Positions 1 through 8,721 of a stretch of 64,000 nt of DNA are shown one piece after another. The notes under the pieces were generated by a model. It was not told the DNA's origin. It did not search any database and saw nothing but the letters and a program-made list of their open reading frames with translations. Within the stretch, counting starts at the first letter, position 1; each line of letters begins with the position of its first letter. A program made the translations under genes and the position numbers. This DNA comes from Flavisolibacter nicotianae (GTDB lineage: Bacteria > Bacteroidota > Bacteroidia > Chitinophagales > Chitinophagaceae). Location of the stretch: assembly GCF_003628535.1 (NCBI RefSeq), contig NZ_RBCI01000014.1, positions 124,001 to 188,000 on the forward strand, in the 5' to 3' direction.

Positions 1-585
1 GGTCACCATCAGGATCATCGTTGCCAGTGTACAAATGGTGTACACCACAACCAGTAGAGTCATGCCCGTCCACGAATTTTTGGCTGCAGGGAAATAGAGC
101 AGGGGAATCATGGGTTCGCAGGGACCAAGCAAAAAAATCAAAAACATCACCCAGGGAGTCACTTTGTGGCGCTCCTGTTGGGTCAATGCCGCACCGTGTT
201 TATGTTCGTAAACGTACATGGAACCATCTGCATGAAGGTCGAAATGTTTGTGCACATGGTCTTGCCTTGCCCGGAAGAGTCCCCAGGTGGCGTAGGCGGC
301 GCCAAAACCCAGCAAGACCCAACCGGCCAGGCCTCCGCGTACCGATTCGAGCCAGCTGAGTTTCGAAAGCGACCAGCCAATAGCAGCTCCGCCGAGACCC
401 AGCAACACGGAACTCCACACATGCCCGCATCCGCAGACAATCGTCCAGAAAACAGTTCGACCCCACCCCCAGCCTCTTGCCTTTGCCAACGCCAGGAAAG
501 GCAGGTAATGATCGGGGCCGGCAATGGTGTGCAAAAATGAAACGCTGATGGCCGTCAAGGCCAGCACTTCCAATTCAGGCGACAT
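1..585 (-). CDS. Urease-linked membrane permease (putative nickel transporter), C-terminus cut by window edge
   Basis: Read from an ATG at 585, this frame stays open for 195 codons to the window edge, so the C-terminus is missing. It begins with a hydrophobic helix containing His-Thr-x3-Gly-Pro-Asp-His-Tyr (about residues 19-28), then more membrane segments. These are separated by a His-rich cytosolic or periplasmic stretch (His-x-His-Lys-His, later Glu-His-Lys-His), as expected of a metal-ion permease. The motif and the location at the end of a urease operon match UreH/RcnA/TauE-like permeases that accompany urease genes in Bacteroidota. The start overlaps the ureD stop by 11 bases, which implies translational coupling. 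A role in nickel uptake for urease is inferred from context. Export of nickel or of another ion is not excluded. Confidence 0.75.
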   Translation of the reverse strand, partial: MSPELEVLALTAISVSFLHTIAGPDHYLPFLALAKARGWGWGRTVFWTIVCGCGHVWSSVLLGLGGAAIGWSLSKLSWLESVRGGLAGWVLLGFGAAYATWGLFRARQDHVHKHFDLHADGSMYVYEHKHGAALTQQERHKVTPWVMFLIFLLGPCEPMIPLLYFPAAKNSWTGMTLLVVVYTICTLATMILMVT

Positions 586-1396
586 GCGATTCCAGTTTTT
601 TGGGTGAACCAACTAGTGCCGTTTGCAGTACTGACCCGAGCTGTCGTTGCAGGGTAAACAATTCTTCGGCTTTGTATCCGAGCATGCGCACTATGATCCC
701 GTTTACCGGCAGTGCGCTAACACCGAAACGAATGCCCGCAAGATTGTCCAGCGTTTGCACCACGAGATCGATGGTGGCCTGTACGTTGACTTGTTCATCG
801 ATAAAAAGCAATGTAGACTGGTGTGTAAACCCTTCCCATTGTCCGATGGCGTGCAGATTGGTTTCGCCGGGTTGCAGAACGAGGTTTTCTTTTACGACCA
901 GCCGTTCATTCAGGAAGATTTCCGTAAGCCCGTGATAAAGTGAGAACTGAAAGATCTCGCCGTTGAGTTTCCGGCCACAGCTGATCACTTCTCCCCAAAG
1001 CAAGCGACACCCCTTCTCCAAATAAATGGCGGCCTGCGAGCGGAGCACGGCGCCCTTGTGCAATACCAACGGGTGCGGCAGAAAGGCAAACGTGCTGGCA
1101 GTTTTCAACCGTACGACAAATTTCTGCACGGCCCCCTGTTTCATCTGGAAAACGCGTTGGTAGGACTGGGTTTCCACTGTCAGCATGCACCCTTCTGCTA
1201 CGTCAATCGCCAGGTCGTACCCATCATTGTCAAGGATACCCGGCGATGCGTTCATGAGCATGAGCTGGAGGTCTGCCCGCAGCTTATCCTCTGTTGTATT
1301 AACGATTTTGAAGGGCTGTGTACAGAAGGACCGGGAAACGATCGTCCGTCCCTGCCGCAAGGCTGTTGCGATATGGAGGCTGGCAGTTAACGGCAT
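575..1396 (-). CDS. ureD: Urease accessory protein UreD (UreH)
   Basis: This 273-residue protein matches UreD, the scaffold that binds apo-urease with UreF and UreG during nickel insertion. Typical features seen are a short basic N-terminus, the beta-rich core with a Thr-Gln-Ser-Tyr-Gln-Arg-Val-Phe stretch near residue 76, and the Leu-Leu-Trp-Gly-Glu segment near residue 132. The length is normal for the family. It overlaps ureG by 10 bases at its start and the downstream permease by 11 bases at its end, so the three genes are probably translated as a coupled block. UreD sequences diverge strongly, so the call rests partly on the complete ure gene order around it. Confidence 0.92.
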   Translation of the reverse strand: MPLTASLHIATALRQGRTIVSRSFCTQPFKIVNTTEDKLRADLQLMLMNASPGILDNDGYDLAIDVAEGCMLTVETQSYQRVFQMKQGAVQKFVVRLKTASTFAFLPHPLVLHKGAVLRSQAAIYLEKGCRLLWGEVISCGRKLNGEIFQFSLYHGLTEIFLNERLVVKENLVLQPGETNLHAIGQWEGFTHQSTLLFIDEQVNVQATIDLVVQTLDNLAGIRFGVSALPVNGIIVRMLGYKAEELFTLQRQLGSVLQTALVGSPKKLESHVA

Positions 1397-2025
1397 AAAA
1401 GAACCTCTTCGCCCTCTTCGGTCAGTGCATATTTTTTAATCCAGCTAATCACTTTATCCAACCCTTCCAGCGACATCAGGTTGGTAAAAACAAAGGGCTC
1501 TCCCCTGCGCATTTTTTTGGCGTCACGCTCCATCACCTCCAGGCTGGCACCCACATAGGGAGCAAGGTCGATTTTATTAATGATCAGCAGGTCGGACCGC
1601 GTGATACCGGGACCACCTTTGCGCGGAATTTTATCGCCTTCGGCAACGTCGATCACGAAGATGGTCACATCAGCGAGGTCGGGGCTGAAGGTGGCCGAAA
1701 GATTGTCACCCCCGCTTTCGATAAAAAGAATCTGCAGGTCGGGAAAGCGAGCCGCCATTTCCTCCACGGCTTCAAGGTTCATGCTGGCGTCTTCACGGAT
1801 AGCCGTGTGCGGGCAGCCGCCTGTTTCCACGCCGATGATCCGTTCGGGTGGAAGCAGGCTATTCTGCGTCAGGAACTCGGCATCCTCTCTTGTGTAGATA
1901 TCGTTGGTGATTACTGCGAGGCTGTAGTCTTTGTTCATCTGCCGGCTCAAGCGTTCGATCAGCGCGGTTTTGCCTGACCCAACCGGGCCGGCAATTCCAA
2001 TTTTAACGTAGGTTCTATCTTGCAT
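1387..2025 (-). CDS. ureG: Urease accessory GTPase UreG
   Basis: UreG is the SIMIBI-class GTPase that supplies nickel and GTP hydrolysis for urease maturation. The start is placed at the ATG at 2025, giving 212 residues. A longer frame would add 19 unrelated residues. Visible motifs are the P-loop Gly-Pro-Val-Gly-Ser-Gly-Lys-Thr (residues 13-20), the nickel-binding Cys71-Pro72-His73, the Glu-Ser-Gly-Gly-Asp-Asn switch near 107-112 and Asn-Lys-Ile-Asp for guanine recognition. All are intact. The upstream gap to ureF is 371 bases and holds a heptamer repeat. This is unusual because the other ure genes overlap or are closely spaced, and ureG-ureD-permease may form a separately regulated sub-operon. 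Confidence 0.97.
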   Translation of the reverse strand: MQDRTYVKIGIAGPVGSGKTALIERLSRQMNKDYSLAVITNDIYTREDAEFLTQNSLLPPERIIGVETGGCPHTAIREDASMNLEAVEEMAARFPDLQILFIESGGDNLSATFSPDLADVTIFVIDVAEGDKIPRKGGPGITRSDLLIINKIDLAPYVGASLEVMERDAKKMRRGEPFVFTNLMSLEGLDKVISWIKKYALTEEGEEVLLCR

Positions 2026-2238
2026 TTTTATTGTTGTGACCAGGGTCTTTTGCTTCGATTGAGCACCGGTTGCGTCGCACACTTGTGCGCCTGGAATCTC
2101 TTTTCTGCAACCGGCAGCCGTCGCTGTTTTATTTTGATTTTGTCTTCATTGCCGGCTTTACTGAATTGGAAGAACTGCGTGAAATTCCAAAACCCGGCAC
2201 TAATAGTATCCTTTTCTATCTTGCCTGATTCTATTTTA
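2026..2238. other. Intergenic DNA between ureG start and heptamer repeat
   Basis: This is the ureG-proximal part of the 371-base gap between ureF and ureG. No credible gene is visible on either strand. No good TAnnTTTG promoter reading toward ureG was found. The stretch would form the leader of ureG if the repeat region interrupts the operon transcript. Confidence 0.5.
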
Positions 2239-2392
2239 CTTCAATCTTCAATCTTCAATCTTCAATCTTCAATCTTCAATCTTCAATCTTCAATCTTCAA
2301 TCTTCAATCTTCAATCTTCAATCTTCAATCTTCAATCTTCAATCTTCAATATTCAATCTTCAATATTCAATCTTCAATATTCAATCTTCAAT
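2239..2392. repeat. Tandem heptanucleotide repeat, 22 copies of CTTCAAT
   Basis: Twenty-two contiguous 7-base units (154 bases) are seen. Nineteen are exactly CTTCAAT. Copies 17, 19 and 21 are ATTCAAT, so the end nearest ureF alternates as a 14-base higher-order unit. The array begins four bases beyond the ureF stop codon and sits on the ure operon transcript. On the ure coding strand (unit ATTGAAG) every reading frame meets TGA once per 21 bases. On the plus strand all three frames are open, which creates a spurious open frame. Such arrays are prone to copy-number change by slippage. An effect on ureG expression is inference. Confidence 0.95.
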
Positions 2393-2396
2393 TTCC

Positions 2397-3086
2397 TCAC
2401 GACATATACAACCGCGAATACAATTGTTCGTGTTGCATGCAACGCAGATCGAATCCGGTGCAGCACCAGCCGATCAACGTCCTGTCCGGAGTGAGCGCCT
2501 TTCCAGCCAAATCCGTAATCAGGTGATGAAGGGAAAACAGGATTTCCTGCCCGTCCTGTTGTCCCAGCGGGATCAACTTGACGCTGTTGGTTACCATCCC
2601 CACCGCAGCATTGTAAAAGAATGCACTCAGGGCTTCCTGTTTGGGAATGTTCAGTACAGATGCAAACAACCCAAAAACGACACAATAATGTCCCGCAGCA
2701 ACATTGCTTTCGATTTCTTTCCAAAAGGCATCGGCAAGCGAATTGGCACAATGCGGTGTAAAAATCTTCAGCAGCCGCAGTCCCAGCTTTTGACTGGCCT
2801 GCCGCATTTCCCGCGGCAGTTTGACAGCCGTGCATTCGGCATCCAGCCGCACCAGGGCCCAGACGTCCTTCTCCTGTGCTGCATCGTAGGCCAGTGAGAC
2901 AAAGGCCGCATCGGTATAGAAAAGGTTTTGTGCCAATTGTGCCCGGATAAATTCGTTCGCACTCACCTTGTCTTTGACAATCCCGTATTGCACATAGGTT
3001 TCCAAACCGGCCGAATGCGAGAAACCGCCGATCGGCAATGTCGGATCGGAAAGCTGCAAAAGCGAAAGCAGTTGCGCACTAGTCAT
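2397..3086 (-). CDS. ureF: Urease accessory protein UreF
   Basis: UreF forms the UreD-UreF-UreG pre-activation complex and gates the UreG GTPase. The 229-residue product has the family hallmarks near its start: Leu-Gln-Leu-Ser-Asp-Pro-Thr-Leu-Pro-Ile-Gly-Gly-Phe-Ser-His-Ser (about residues 10-25), then Gly-Leu-Glu. The rest is predicted all-helical. The C-terminus is hydrophilic and ends four bases before the heptamer repeat. The start overlaps the end of ureE by 8 bases. Array expansion would not alter the reading frame because the stop codon precedes the repeat. Confidence 0.95.
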   Translation of the reverse strand: MTSAQLLSLLQLSDPTLPIGGFSHSAGLETYVQYGIVKDKVSANEFIRAQLAQNLFYTDAAFVSLAYDAAQEKDVWALVRLDAECTAVKLPREMRQASQKLGLRLLKIFTPHCANSLADAFWKEIESNVAAGHYCVVFGLFASVLNIPKQEALSAFFYNAAVGMVTNSVKLIPLGQQDGQEILFSLHHLITDLAGKALTPDRTLIGWCCTGFDLRCMQHEQLYSRLYMS

Positions 3087-3594
3087 TGGATGGCGCCGTG
3101 AGTTTCAAAATTTTTGAAAAAAAACTTTCCCTGTTCTCACCCGGATGTGTGTGAGGCAGAACAGTCGTACGAAGCGGATGGAGCAGTTTGCGCTTTTGCG
3201 TTAGCGGTTCAAAACCCGCTGCCTGCAACTGCCGGTACACGGGGGCTTCGAACGGAAGAAGAAGACAATCTTCCTCAAAGAAAAGCGGCAGGTGCTTGTT
3301 GCCAATCTCATACGCCGCATACGCCACCTGGTACAGTGAGGCCGGCCTGAGCACGATTGCATCGGTTGCCAGCACCTCCACCACGACGATGCATTTTTCA
3401 TCGGCGTATAGCACGTCATCCTGTTGCAGGTATTGCGCTTCCGCCAGGAACTTCAGCGTAATTTCTTTTCCCGAACCCGTGCGCTTGTGCAGGATTCGCT
3501 TGCGGGTTTCGTACCACTCCAGCGGCAGGCGATCGATCGCACGGCCTTCGTCGCGGAAGGTGGCGAGGTTGCCCAGCTTTTCTTTAATAACCAT
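3079..3594 (-). CDS. ureE: Urease accessory metallochaperone UreE
   Basis: UreE delivers nickel to UreG and urease. The start is placed at the ATG at 3594 (171 residues) because an AAGGA-like ribosome site lies about six bases upstream and the family begins with a similar basic-hydrophobic strand. A longer frame to 3624 would run into the ureC end. The N-terminal peptide-binding domain is followed by the metal-binding domain. The tail contains His-Pro-Leu and His-Thr-His-Pro-Gly-Glu, a short His motif consistent with nickel binding, without the long poly-His tail of some homologues. It lies 26 bases after ureC and overlaps ureF by 8 bases. Confidence 0.93.
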   Translation of the reverse strand: MVIKEKLGNLATFRDEGRAIDRLPLEWYETRKRILHKRTGSGKEITLKFLAEAQYLQQDDVLYADEKCIVVVEVLATDAIVLRPASLYQVAYAAYEIGNKHLPLFFEEDCLLLPFEAPVYRQLQAAGFEPLTQKRKLLHPLRTTVLPHTHPGENRESFFSKILKLTAPSND

Positions 3595-3620
3595 ATCACA
3601 TCCTTTTAAGGCTTCAAAAA

Positions 3621-5342
3621 TCAAAACAAAAAATACCGTTGCGCCAGCGGCACGACGGTCACCGGTTCACAGGTCAGGTGAACGCCGTCCACTTTGACTT
3701 CATAGTTTTCGGGATTCACATCAATTTGCGGTGTTTGATCGTTGTGGATCAAATCCTTTTTTGAAACGGCCCGGCACCCCTTTACCGCCATCACCCGTTT
3801 TTGCAACGAATAATTTTGAATAGTCCCGTTATCGATTGCCGCCTGCGACACAAAGGTCAGGCAGGTCTGGTGCAACGCCTTTCCGAAAGCACCGAACATG
3901 TGCCGGTAGATCACCGGCTGCGGTGTGGGAATGGACGCATTGGGATCGCCCATTTTGCTGCCGATGATCATCCCGCCTTTGATGATCATTTCCGGCTTGG
4001 CACCAAACAGTGCCGGTTTCCAAAGCACGAGGTCTGCCAGCTTGCCGTGTTCCAGTGAACCCACCATCGCTGCAATGCCATGCGTAATGGCCGGGTTGAT
4101 TGTGTATTTGGCGACATACCGCTTTACACGGAAATTGTCGTTCTGCGCTTCGCTATCTTCCGGCAGGAAGCCGCGTTGCTTTTTCATTTTATCGGCTGTC
4201 TGCCAGGTACGGGTGATCACTTCGGCCACCCGCCCCATGGCCTGCGAATCGGAACTCATCATGCTGAAAACGCCCATGTCGTGCAAAATGTCTTCCGCCG
4301 CAATGGTTTCGGGGCGAATGCGGCTATCGGCAAAGGCCACGTCTTCCGGGACATTTTTATCGAGGTGATGACAAACCATCAGCATGTCCAGGTGTTCGTC
4401 GATGGTATTGACCGTGAACGGCCTTGTCGGGTTGGTCGACGACGGCAGCACGTTGGGATACATGGCCGCCTTGATGATATCCGGCGCATGTCCGCCGCCG
4501 GCTCCTTCCGTATGAAAGGTATGGATCACTCTTCCGTTGATGGCGTTGATCGTATCCTCCAAAAAGCCGCCTTCATTCAGGGTGTCGGTGTGAATGGCCA
4601 CCTGGATGTCGTAGGCGTCGGCCACCTGCAGCGCCGCATCAATGACAGCCGGTGTAGAACCCCAGTCTTCGTGTATTTTCAATCCGCAGGCCCCGGCTTC
4701 GATCTGCTCTGCAAGCGGTTCGGTGGACGAACAATTGCCTTTCCCGAAAAAGCCAAGGTTCATGGGAAACGCGTCGGCCGACTCCAGCATTTTCCGGATA
4801 GACCAGGCACCCGGCGTTACGGTTGTGGCATTGGTGCCGTCGGCTGGTCCCGTGCCGCCTCCCAGCATGGTGGTAATGCCGCTAAACAGCGCATGGTCGA
4901 CCAGTTGCGGACAGATAAAATGAATGTGTGTATCGATACCGCCGGCAGTGGCAATCAGGCCTGCGCCGCCATGGACCTCGGTGGACGCCCCAATGACCAT
5001 GTTGGGACTGACGCCATCCATCGTATCGGGGTTGCCGGCCTTCCCGATGCCCACAATTTTTCCCTCCCTGATGCCAATATCGCCTTTGACAATACCCCAA
5101 TGATCGATGACCACTACGCTGGTGATCACCATGTCCAGCACCCCTTCGTCCCGCTTTGCCCTTGCCGATTGGGCCATACCATCGCGGATGGTTTTGCCGC
5201 CGCCAAACTTTGCTTCGTCTCCGTAAACAGTGAAATCTTTTTCAATCTCGATAAACAGGTCCGTGTCCGCCAGGCGAATCTTATCCCCTGTTGTAGGACC
5301 ATACATGTTGGCATATTTTATCCGGCTGATACGAAAACTCAT
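3621..5342 (-). CDS. ureC: Urease subunit alpha UreC (catalytic)
   Basis: This is the catalytic subunit of urease, which hydrolyses urea to ammonia and carbamate. At 573 residues it is full length. The whole active site can be located: His139 and His141, carbamylated Lys222, His251, His277, the flap Cys324-His325 and Asp365. These correspond to the Klebsiella enzyme residues with a shift of five. The metal-binding motif Asp-Thr-His-Ile-His-Phe and the Gly-Leu-Lys-Ile-His-Glu-Asp motif are perfect. The start codon overlaps the ureB stop as ATGA. Nothing suggests inactivation, and all neighbouring maturation genes are present, so active cytoplasmic urease is expected. Confidence 0.99.
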   Translation of the reverse strand: MSFRISRIKYANMYGPTTGDKIRLADTDLFIEIEKDFTVYGDEAKFGGGKTIRDGMAQSARAKRDEGVLDMVITSVVVIDHWGIVKGDIGIREGKIVGIGKAGNPDTMDGVSPNMVIGASTEVHGGAGLIATAGGIDTHIHFICPQLVDHALFSGITTMLGGGTGPADGTNATTVTPGAWSIRKMLESADAFPMNLGFFGKGNCSSTEPLAEQIEAGACGLKIHEDWGSTPAVIDAALQVADAYDIQVAIHTDTLNEGGFLEDTINAINGRVIHTFHTEGAGGGHAPDIIKAAMYPNVLPSSTNPTRPFTVNTIDEHLDMLMVCHHLDKNVPEDVAFADSRIRPETIAAEDILHDMGVFSMMSSDSQAMGRVAEVITRTWQTADKMKKQRGFLPEDSEAQNDNFRVKRYVAKYTINPAITHGIAAMVGSLEHGKLADLVLWKPALFGAKPEMIIKGGMIIGSKMGDPNASIPTPQPVIYRHMFGAFGKALHQTCLTFVSQAAIDNGTIQNYSLQKRVMAVKGCRAVSKKDLIHNDQTPQIDVNPENYEVKVDGVHLTCEPVTVVPLAQRYFLF

Positions 5343-5713
5343 TCGGGACTGGTTTTAAACGATTGGTTGTTTACTTTTTCCAGAGCGGTTGCTTTGGTTG
5401 TTTCCGAAAGGACATCGCCATTGGCAAGACCACTGAAGCCGTAGACCTTTTTTGCGCCTCCAAAGCTCACCAGCGCCACTTCCTTTTCTTCGCCCGGCTC
5501 AAAACGCACAGCCGTTCCGGCCGGTATGTCGAGGCGCATGCCAAAGGCTTTTGCCCTGTCAAATGCCATTTGCCGGTTGACTTCAAAAAAATGAAAATGC
5601 GATCCGACCTGCACGGGCCTGTCGCCGGTATTGACCACGGTAAGTTTCGCCGTCGCACGTCCTGCGTTGCCTTCAATCGCGCCGTCCGTTAAAATGTATT
5701 CGCCGGGAATCAT
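5339..5713 (-). CDS. ureB: Urease subunit beta UreB
   Basis: This is the small beta subunit of urease. The start is placed at the ATG at 5713, giving 124 residues beginning Met-Ile-Pro-Gly-Glu-Tyr, the near-universal UreB start. A longer frame to 5794 adds 27 unrelated residues. The core motif [13 protein letters not shown] and the Phe-Glu-Val-Asn segment are present. The C-terminus has a short extension of the kind seen in many bacteria. It is coupled to ureC by a four-base overlap and separated from ureA by 103 bases. Confidence 0.97.
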   Translation of the reverse strand: MIPGEYILTDGAIEGNAGRATAKLTVVNTGDRPVQVGSHFHFFEVNRQMAFDRAKAFGMRLDIPAGTAVRFEPGEEKEVALVSFGGAKKVYGFSGLANGDVLSETTKATALEKVNNQSFKTSPE

Positions 5714-5816
5714 GTGTAAAATGAGTCGTGTTAAAATGGTTGCTGAAATATTTCGGAATTCGTTCTGTGTGTGTGTGGGCGACCAGCTATTCACCCGTTC
5801 GCGACCAAAGATTCAC

Positions 5817-6119
5817 CTACCGTATGGGCTGGTGAACGGTTACGAGTTTGGTTCCATCGGGGAAGGTTGCCTCGATCTGGATTTCATCGATCATGTCAGC
5901 CACGCCTTCCATCACATCGCTACGGGAAAGCAGCGTAGCGCCATACGACATCAACTCAGCGACCGTTTTCCCATCACGGGCACCTTCCTGCAGTTGGCTG
6001 CTGATGAGCGCAATGGCTTCCGGGTAATTTAACTTAAGGCCGCGGTCTTTTCGCTTTTGGGCCAATTCGCCCGCCAGGAAAAGCAAGAGCTTTTCCGATT
6101 CTCGGGGTGTCAGGTGCAT
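5817..6119 (-). CDS. ureA: Urease subunit gamma UreA
   Basis: This is the first gene of the urease operon. It encodes the 100-residue gamma subunit, a normal length. The N-terminal Met-His-Leu-Thr-Pro-Arg-Glu, the Arg-Lys-x-Arg-Gly-Leu-Lys-Leu-Asn-Tyr-Pro-Glu-Ala segment and the C-terminal [11 protein letters not shown] are characteristic. The operon promoter should lie in the AT-rich region above 6119. A clear minus-strand TAnnTTTG box was not found there. Confidence 0.98.
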   Translation of the reverse strand: MHLTPRESEKLLLFLAGELAQKRKDRGLKLNYPEAIALISSQLQEGARDGKTVAELMSYGATLLSRSDVMEGVADMIDEIQIEATFPDGTKLVTVHQPIR

Positions 6120-6789
6120 TGCTGAAGATTTGTTGGGTTAAAAACGAATGTTCATAAAACAAGCAGGCAACGGTAAATTACAGTTTTTCTTCTACTTACA
6201 GAAAAGGAGATGAGGGAAGGCACAAAAAAAAGGCAACGAAGGACAGTATTTTTTTAGCAATCTTTTTTGTTTTCCAAAAATTGCCCTATACTTGTGCAGC
6301 AAAATTTTCGCTAAAGACAGCGTACGCTACCGATTGCTTGTTGTATGAAGTATTTTCTTTAGTCCTTTTAACGCGACGCTTCGATTGCTTTTTTTTATAA
6401 CGATTGCTTGCTTTACAATTCACCGCTGATTCAAATCTCGCTTGCTGCCGGCTGTTTCCCCTACTAAGTTTTGTTTCGTTTTACGAATCCCAACAGTGCA
6501 GATTTTTATTGCAAACCCTTGCCCCTACAGGCTTTCATTTTTTTAAAGTTTAAACACCCAACCGTTTAGGCATTGCGGCAACCAATGTTGCGTTCCTTCC
6601 ATTTACGTGAATTCCATCGAAACCTGCCTCGTACTTTCCTGTATCCCGGCAAACATCCTTTGTACAGGTAAAAACCCCGGAAAAAAGGGCAGTCCTACAT
6701 TTGCCCGGTTCGCACAATTCTTCTAATATTGGCCTTTCATTTAGCTGCATCCATCCAATAGATGCAATACAGACAACCAAAACTAACGT
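6120..6789. other. Divergent intergenic region between ureA and transglutaminase-like gene
   Basis: About 670 AT-rich bases lie between the divergently read ureA and the gene starting at 6790. No convincing gene is visible. Three direct copies of CGATTGCTT occur at 6331-6339, 6382-6390 and 6401-6409. A candidate plus-strand promoter lies at 6266-6294. Regulatory sites for both flanking operons are expected here. The urease regulator, if any, is not encoded in this window. Confidence 0.5.
6266..6294 (+). promoter_or_regulatory. Candidate Bacteroidota-type promoter
   Basis: TTTG at 6266-6269 is followed after 17 bases by TATACTTG at 6287-6294. That is seven of eight matches to the TAnnTTTG minus-7 box of Bacteroidota sigma-A promoters. 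The spacing is within the range reported for Flavobacterium. If real, the transcript would have a leader of nearly 490 bases before the ATG at 6790, or would make a separate small RNA. Confidence 0.35.
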
Positions 6790-8718
6790 ATGTCGATTCA
6801 GTCCTACTTCAAAACATGGCTTGCATTGTGTTTTTGCCTTTCCCTGAGTATTCGTTCATCGGCCCAGTCGGAATCACCGGCCTTCGGTGAAACGTCTGCC
6901 GAAGAACGCGAGATGAAAGAGTGTCCCTTCGACCGCAGTGCCGACGCAGTGATTCTGCTCGACCATGCTGTGGCCTACTTCAACGACCAGTACAACCTGA
7001 TTACGGAAAGGCGTATTCGCCTGAAAATCCTGAAAGAAAAGGGCATTGGCCGGGGCGACATCAACATTCCTTTTTACAGCGGTGAGGGTTTCGAATTCCT
7101 CCGCGACATTGAAGCCCAGGTGACCACTCCCGGCAGCAATGGCACGTTTACTGTTACCACCCTGGAGCGAAAGAACATCTTCGAGCGGAAGATCAACAGT
7201 CTTTACTCTGTGATCAGTTTTGCATTGCCTAATATTAAAGTCGGCAGCATCATCGACTATAAGTACATCAGCACCATGAAAAGCTATGGCGGCTTGCGAC
7301 GCTGGGAATTTCAAAAAGAAATCCCCGTGATCACCAGTTCGTACGAGTTGGCGCCGATAGCCAATTCCGAATTTGCCTATTCGGTTTACCGCACAAATAA
7401 CTTACCGGTTGAGGTTACGCCTAACAAAGAGGCCGGAAAGGTCCGTTTCGTGATGCACAACATTCCCGGTTTAAGGGACGAAGTATACACCGCCAGCACC
7501 CGCAACTTTTTGCAACGGGTCAATTTCCAGTTTGCCAGTTTTACCAACTATTACGGTAAAACCAATTACTCCGCGACCTGGCAACAGCTGGCAACGGAAT
7601 TGATCGATGAACCCGGCTTTGGCTCGCAGGCAAAAAAAGACCTTTCGGGCACCGCCTTTCTGAAAGGCCTTTCGCCATCCCTGGCACCAGCTGAAAAAGT
7701 GAAAACGATTTATGATTTTGTGCGTTCCAACATTACCTGGAACAATTTCACATCGAAGTACTGCGAAGACGGCGTGAAAAACATCCTGGAAAAGAAAAAA
7801 GGAAACAGCGGCGACATCAACCTACTTCTTGTGAGCCTGCTGAAAAGCGCGGGTCTCGATGCCTATCCACTGCTGGTGAGTGAACGGGATAATGGATTGA
7901 TCGATACCACCTACTCTTATCTCGAACAGTTCAACAAAGTCGTGGCCTTTGTCTCCTGCAACGGGACTGACTACGTGCTGGACGGCACCGACCAGAATAC
8001 GCCGTTTTTCATGGTACCCACCGATCTGCTCAACACGATCGGTTTTTTGGTGGACAAGAAAAAACACCGCTTCATTTATTTCAAAGATCTCCCCCACAAG
8101 CAACGCGAATCGATTCGCCTGCTGGCCTCGATCAGCGAAGAGGGCATGCTGGAAGGATCCGCCACTGTTTCAAACGGCGAATATGCCAAACTGGAAAAGG
8201 TGAGCCGCTATAAATCCGACCAGGCACGCTACCAGGAAGCGCTGGTAAAACCCTATTCGTTCCTGAAGGTCGATTCGTTTTCCCTGGCCGGTTTAAAAAA
8301 CGATTCCGCAATGCTGGAACAACAGATTCGTTTCCATTCGACCTTGAAAAAATCGGGCGGTTATTACCTGCTGAACACAAACCTCTTTACCGGGTTGAAC
8401 GAAAATCCGTTTATCACGCAGTACCGGTTTACCGATATTGATTTCGGTTCGAAATACAGTGGTGTGGTCGTCGGCAGCTTTATCCTGCCGGCCTCCTTTG
8501 CAACAGAAGCGCTGCCCGCCAACAAGAAACTGGTATCGCAGGATAGAACCATGTCGGTAAGCCGGATCATGGAGAAAAAAGAGAATATCTTGAATGTGCG
8601 CTATGTGATAGAGATCAACCGTGAGCGGTTCGTTGCAGACGAATACGAAATGGTGAAAGGCTTTTTTAAAGAAATGGTTGATCTGCTGAACGAACCCGTT
8701 TTACTAAAATCCAACTAA
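6790..8718 (+). CDS. Secreted DUF3857/transglutaminase-like protein, catalytic residues missing
   Basis: The 642-residue product starts with a signal peptide (hydrophobic stretch 9-22, cleavage likely after Ser-Ser-Ala near 25). A DUF3857-type beta-rich domain (about 50-250) and a transglutaminase-like core (about 300-400) follow, as in many Bacteroidota periplasmic proteins. In the core, the position expected to be the nucleophile Cys is Ser340 (Gly-Asn-Ser-Gly-Asp) and the expected His is Lys383. Asp398 is kept. The core is therefore probably not a working protease or transglutaminase and may bind ligand or partner. It is followed after three bases by a paralogue that keeps Cys and His. The substrate is unknown. 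Confidence 0.82.
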   Translation: MSIQSYFKTWLALCFCLSLSIRSSAQSESPAFGETSAEEREMKECPFDRSADAVILLDHAVAYFNDQYNLITERRIRLKILKEKGIGRGDINIPFYSGEGFEFLRDIEAQVTTPGSNGTFTVTTLERKNIFERKINSLYSVISFALPNIKVGSIIDYKYISTMKSYGGLRRWEFQKEIPVITSSYELAPIANSEFAYSVYRTNNLPVEVTPNKEAGKVRFVMHNIPGLRDEVYTASTRNFLQRVNFQFASFTNYYGKTNYSATWQQLATELIDEPGFGSQAKKDLSGTAFLKGLSPSLAPAEKVKTIYDFVRSNITWNNFTSKYCEDGVKNILEKKKGNSGDINLLLVSLLKSAGLDAYPLLVSERDNGLIDTTYSYLEQFNKVVAFVSCNGTDYVLDGTDQNTPFFMVPTDLLNTIGFLVDKKKHRFIYFKDLPHKQRESIRLLASISEEGMLEGSATVSNGEYAKLEKVSRYKSDQARYQEALVKPYSFLKVDSFSLAGLKNDSAMLEQQIRFHSTLKKSGGYYLLNTNLFTGLNENPFITQYRFTDIDFGSKYSGVVVGSFILPASFATEALPANKKLVSQDRTMSVSRIMEKKENILNVRYVIEINRERFVADEYEMVKGFFKEMVDLLNEPVLLKSN

Positions 8719-8721
8719 TCC

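Noticed and set aside
2239-2392. CRISPR-like periodic repeat
   Set aside because: The unit is 7 bases with no spacers, so it is a microsatellite and not a CRISPR array.
2020-2526. Plus-strand open frame of 168 codons with a repeating seven-residue pattern
   Set aside because: It is open only because the CTTCAAT array has no stop codon on the plus strand; it lies across ureG, the repeat and ureF.
4080-5444. Plus-strand frame of 454 codons opposite ureC
   Set aside because: It is antisense to a fully conserved ureC and has no recognisable domain; GC-biased third positions make such shadows common.
6550-6780. Minus-strand frame of 76 codons upstream of the transglutaminase-like gene
   Set aside because: No domain, no ribosome site and composition unlike the neighbouring proteins; kept as intergenic DNA.
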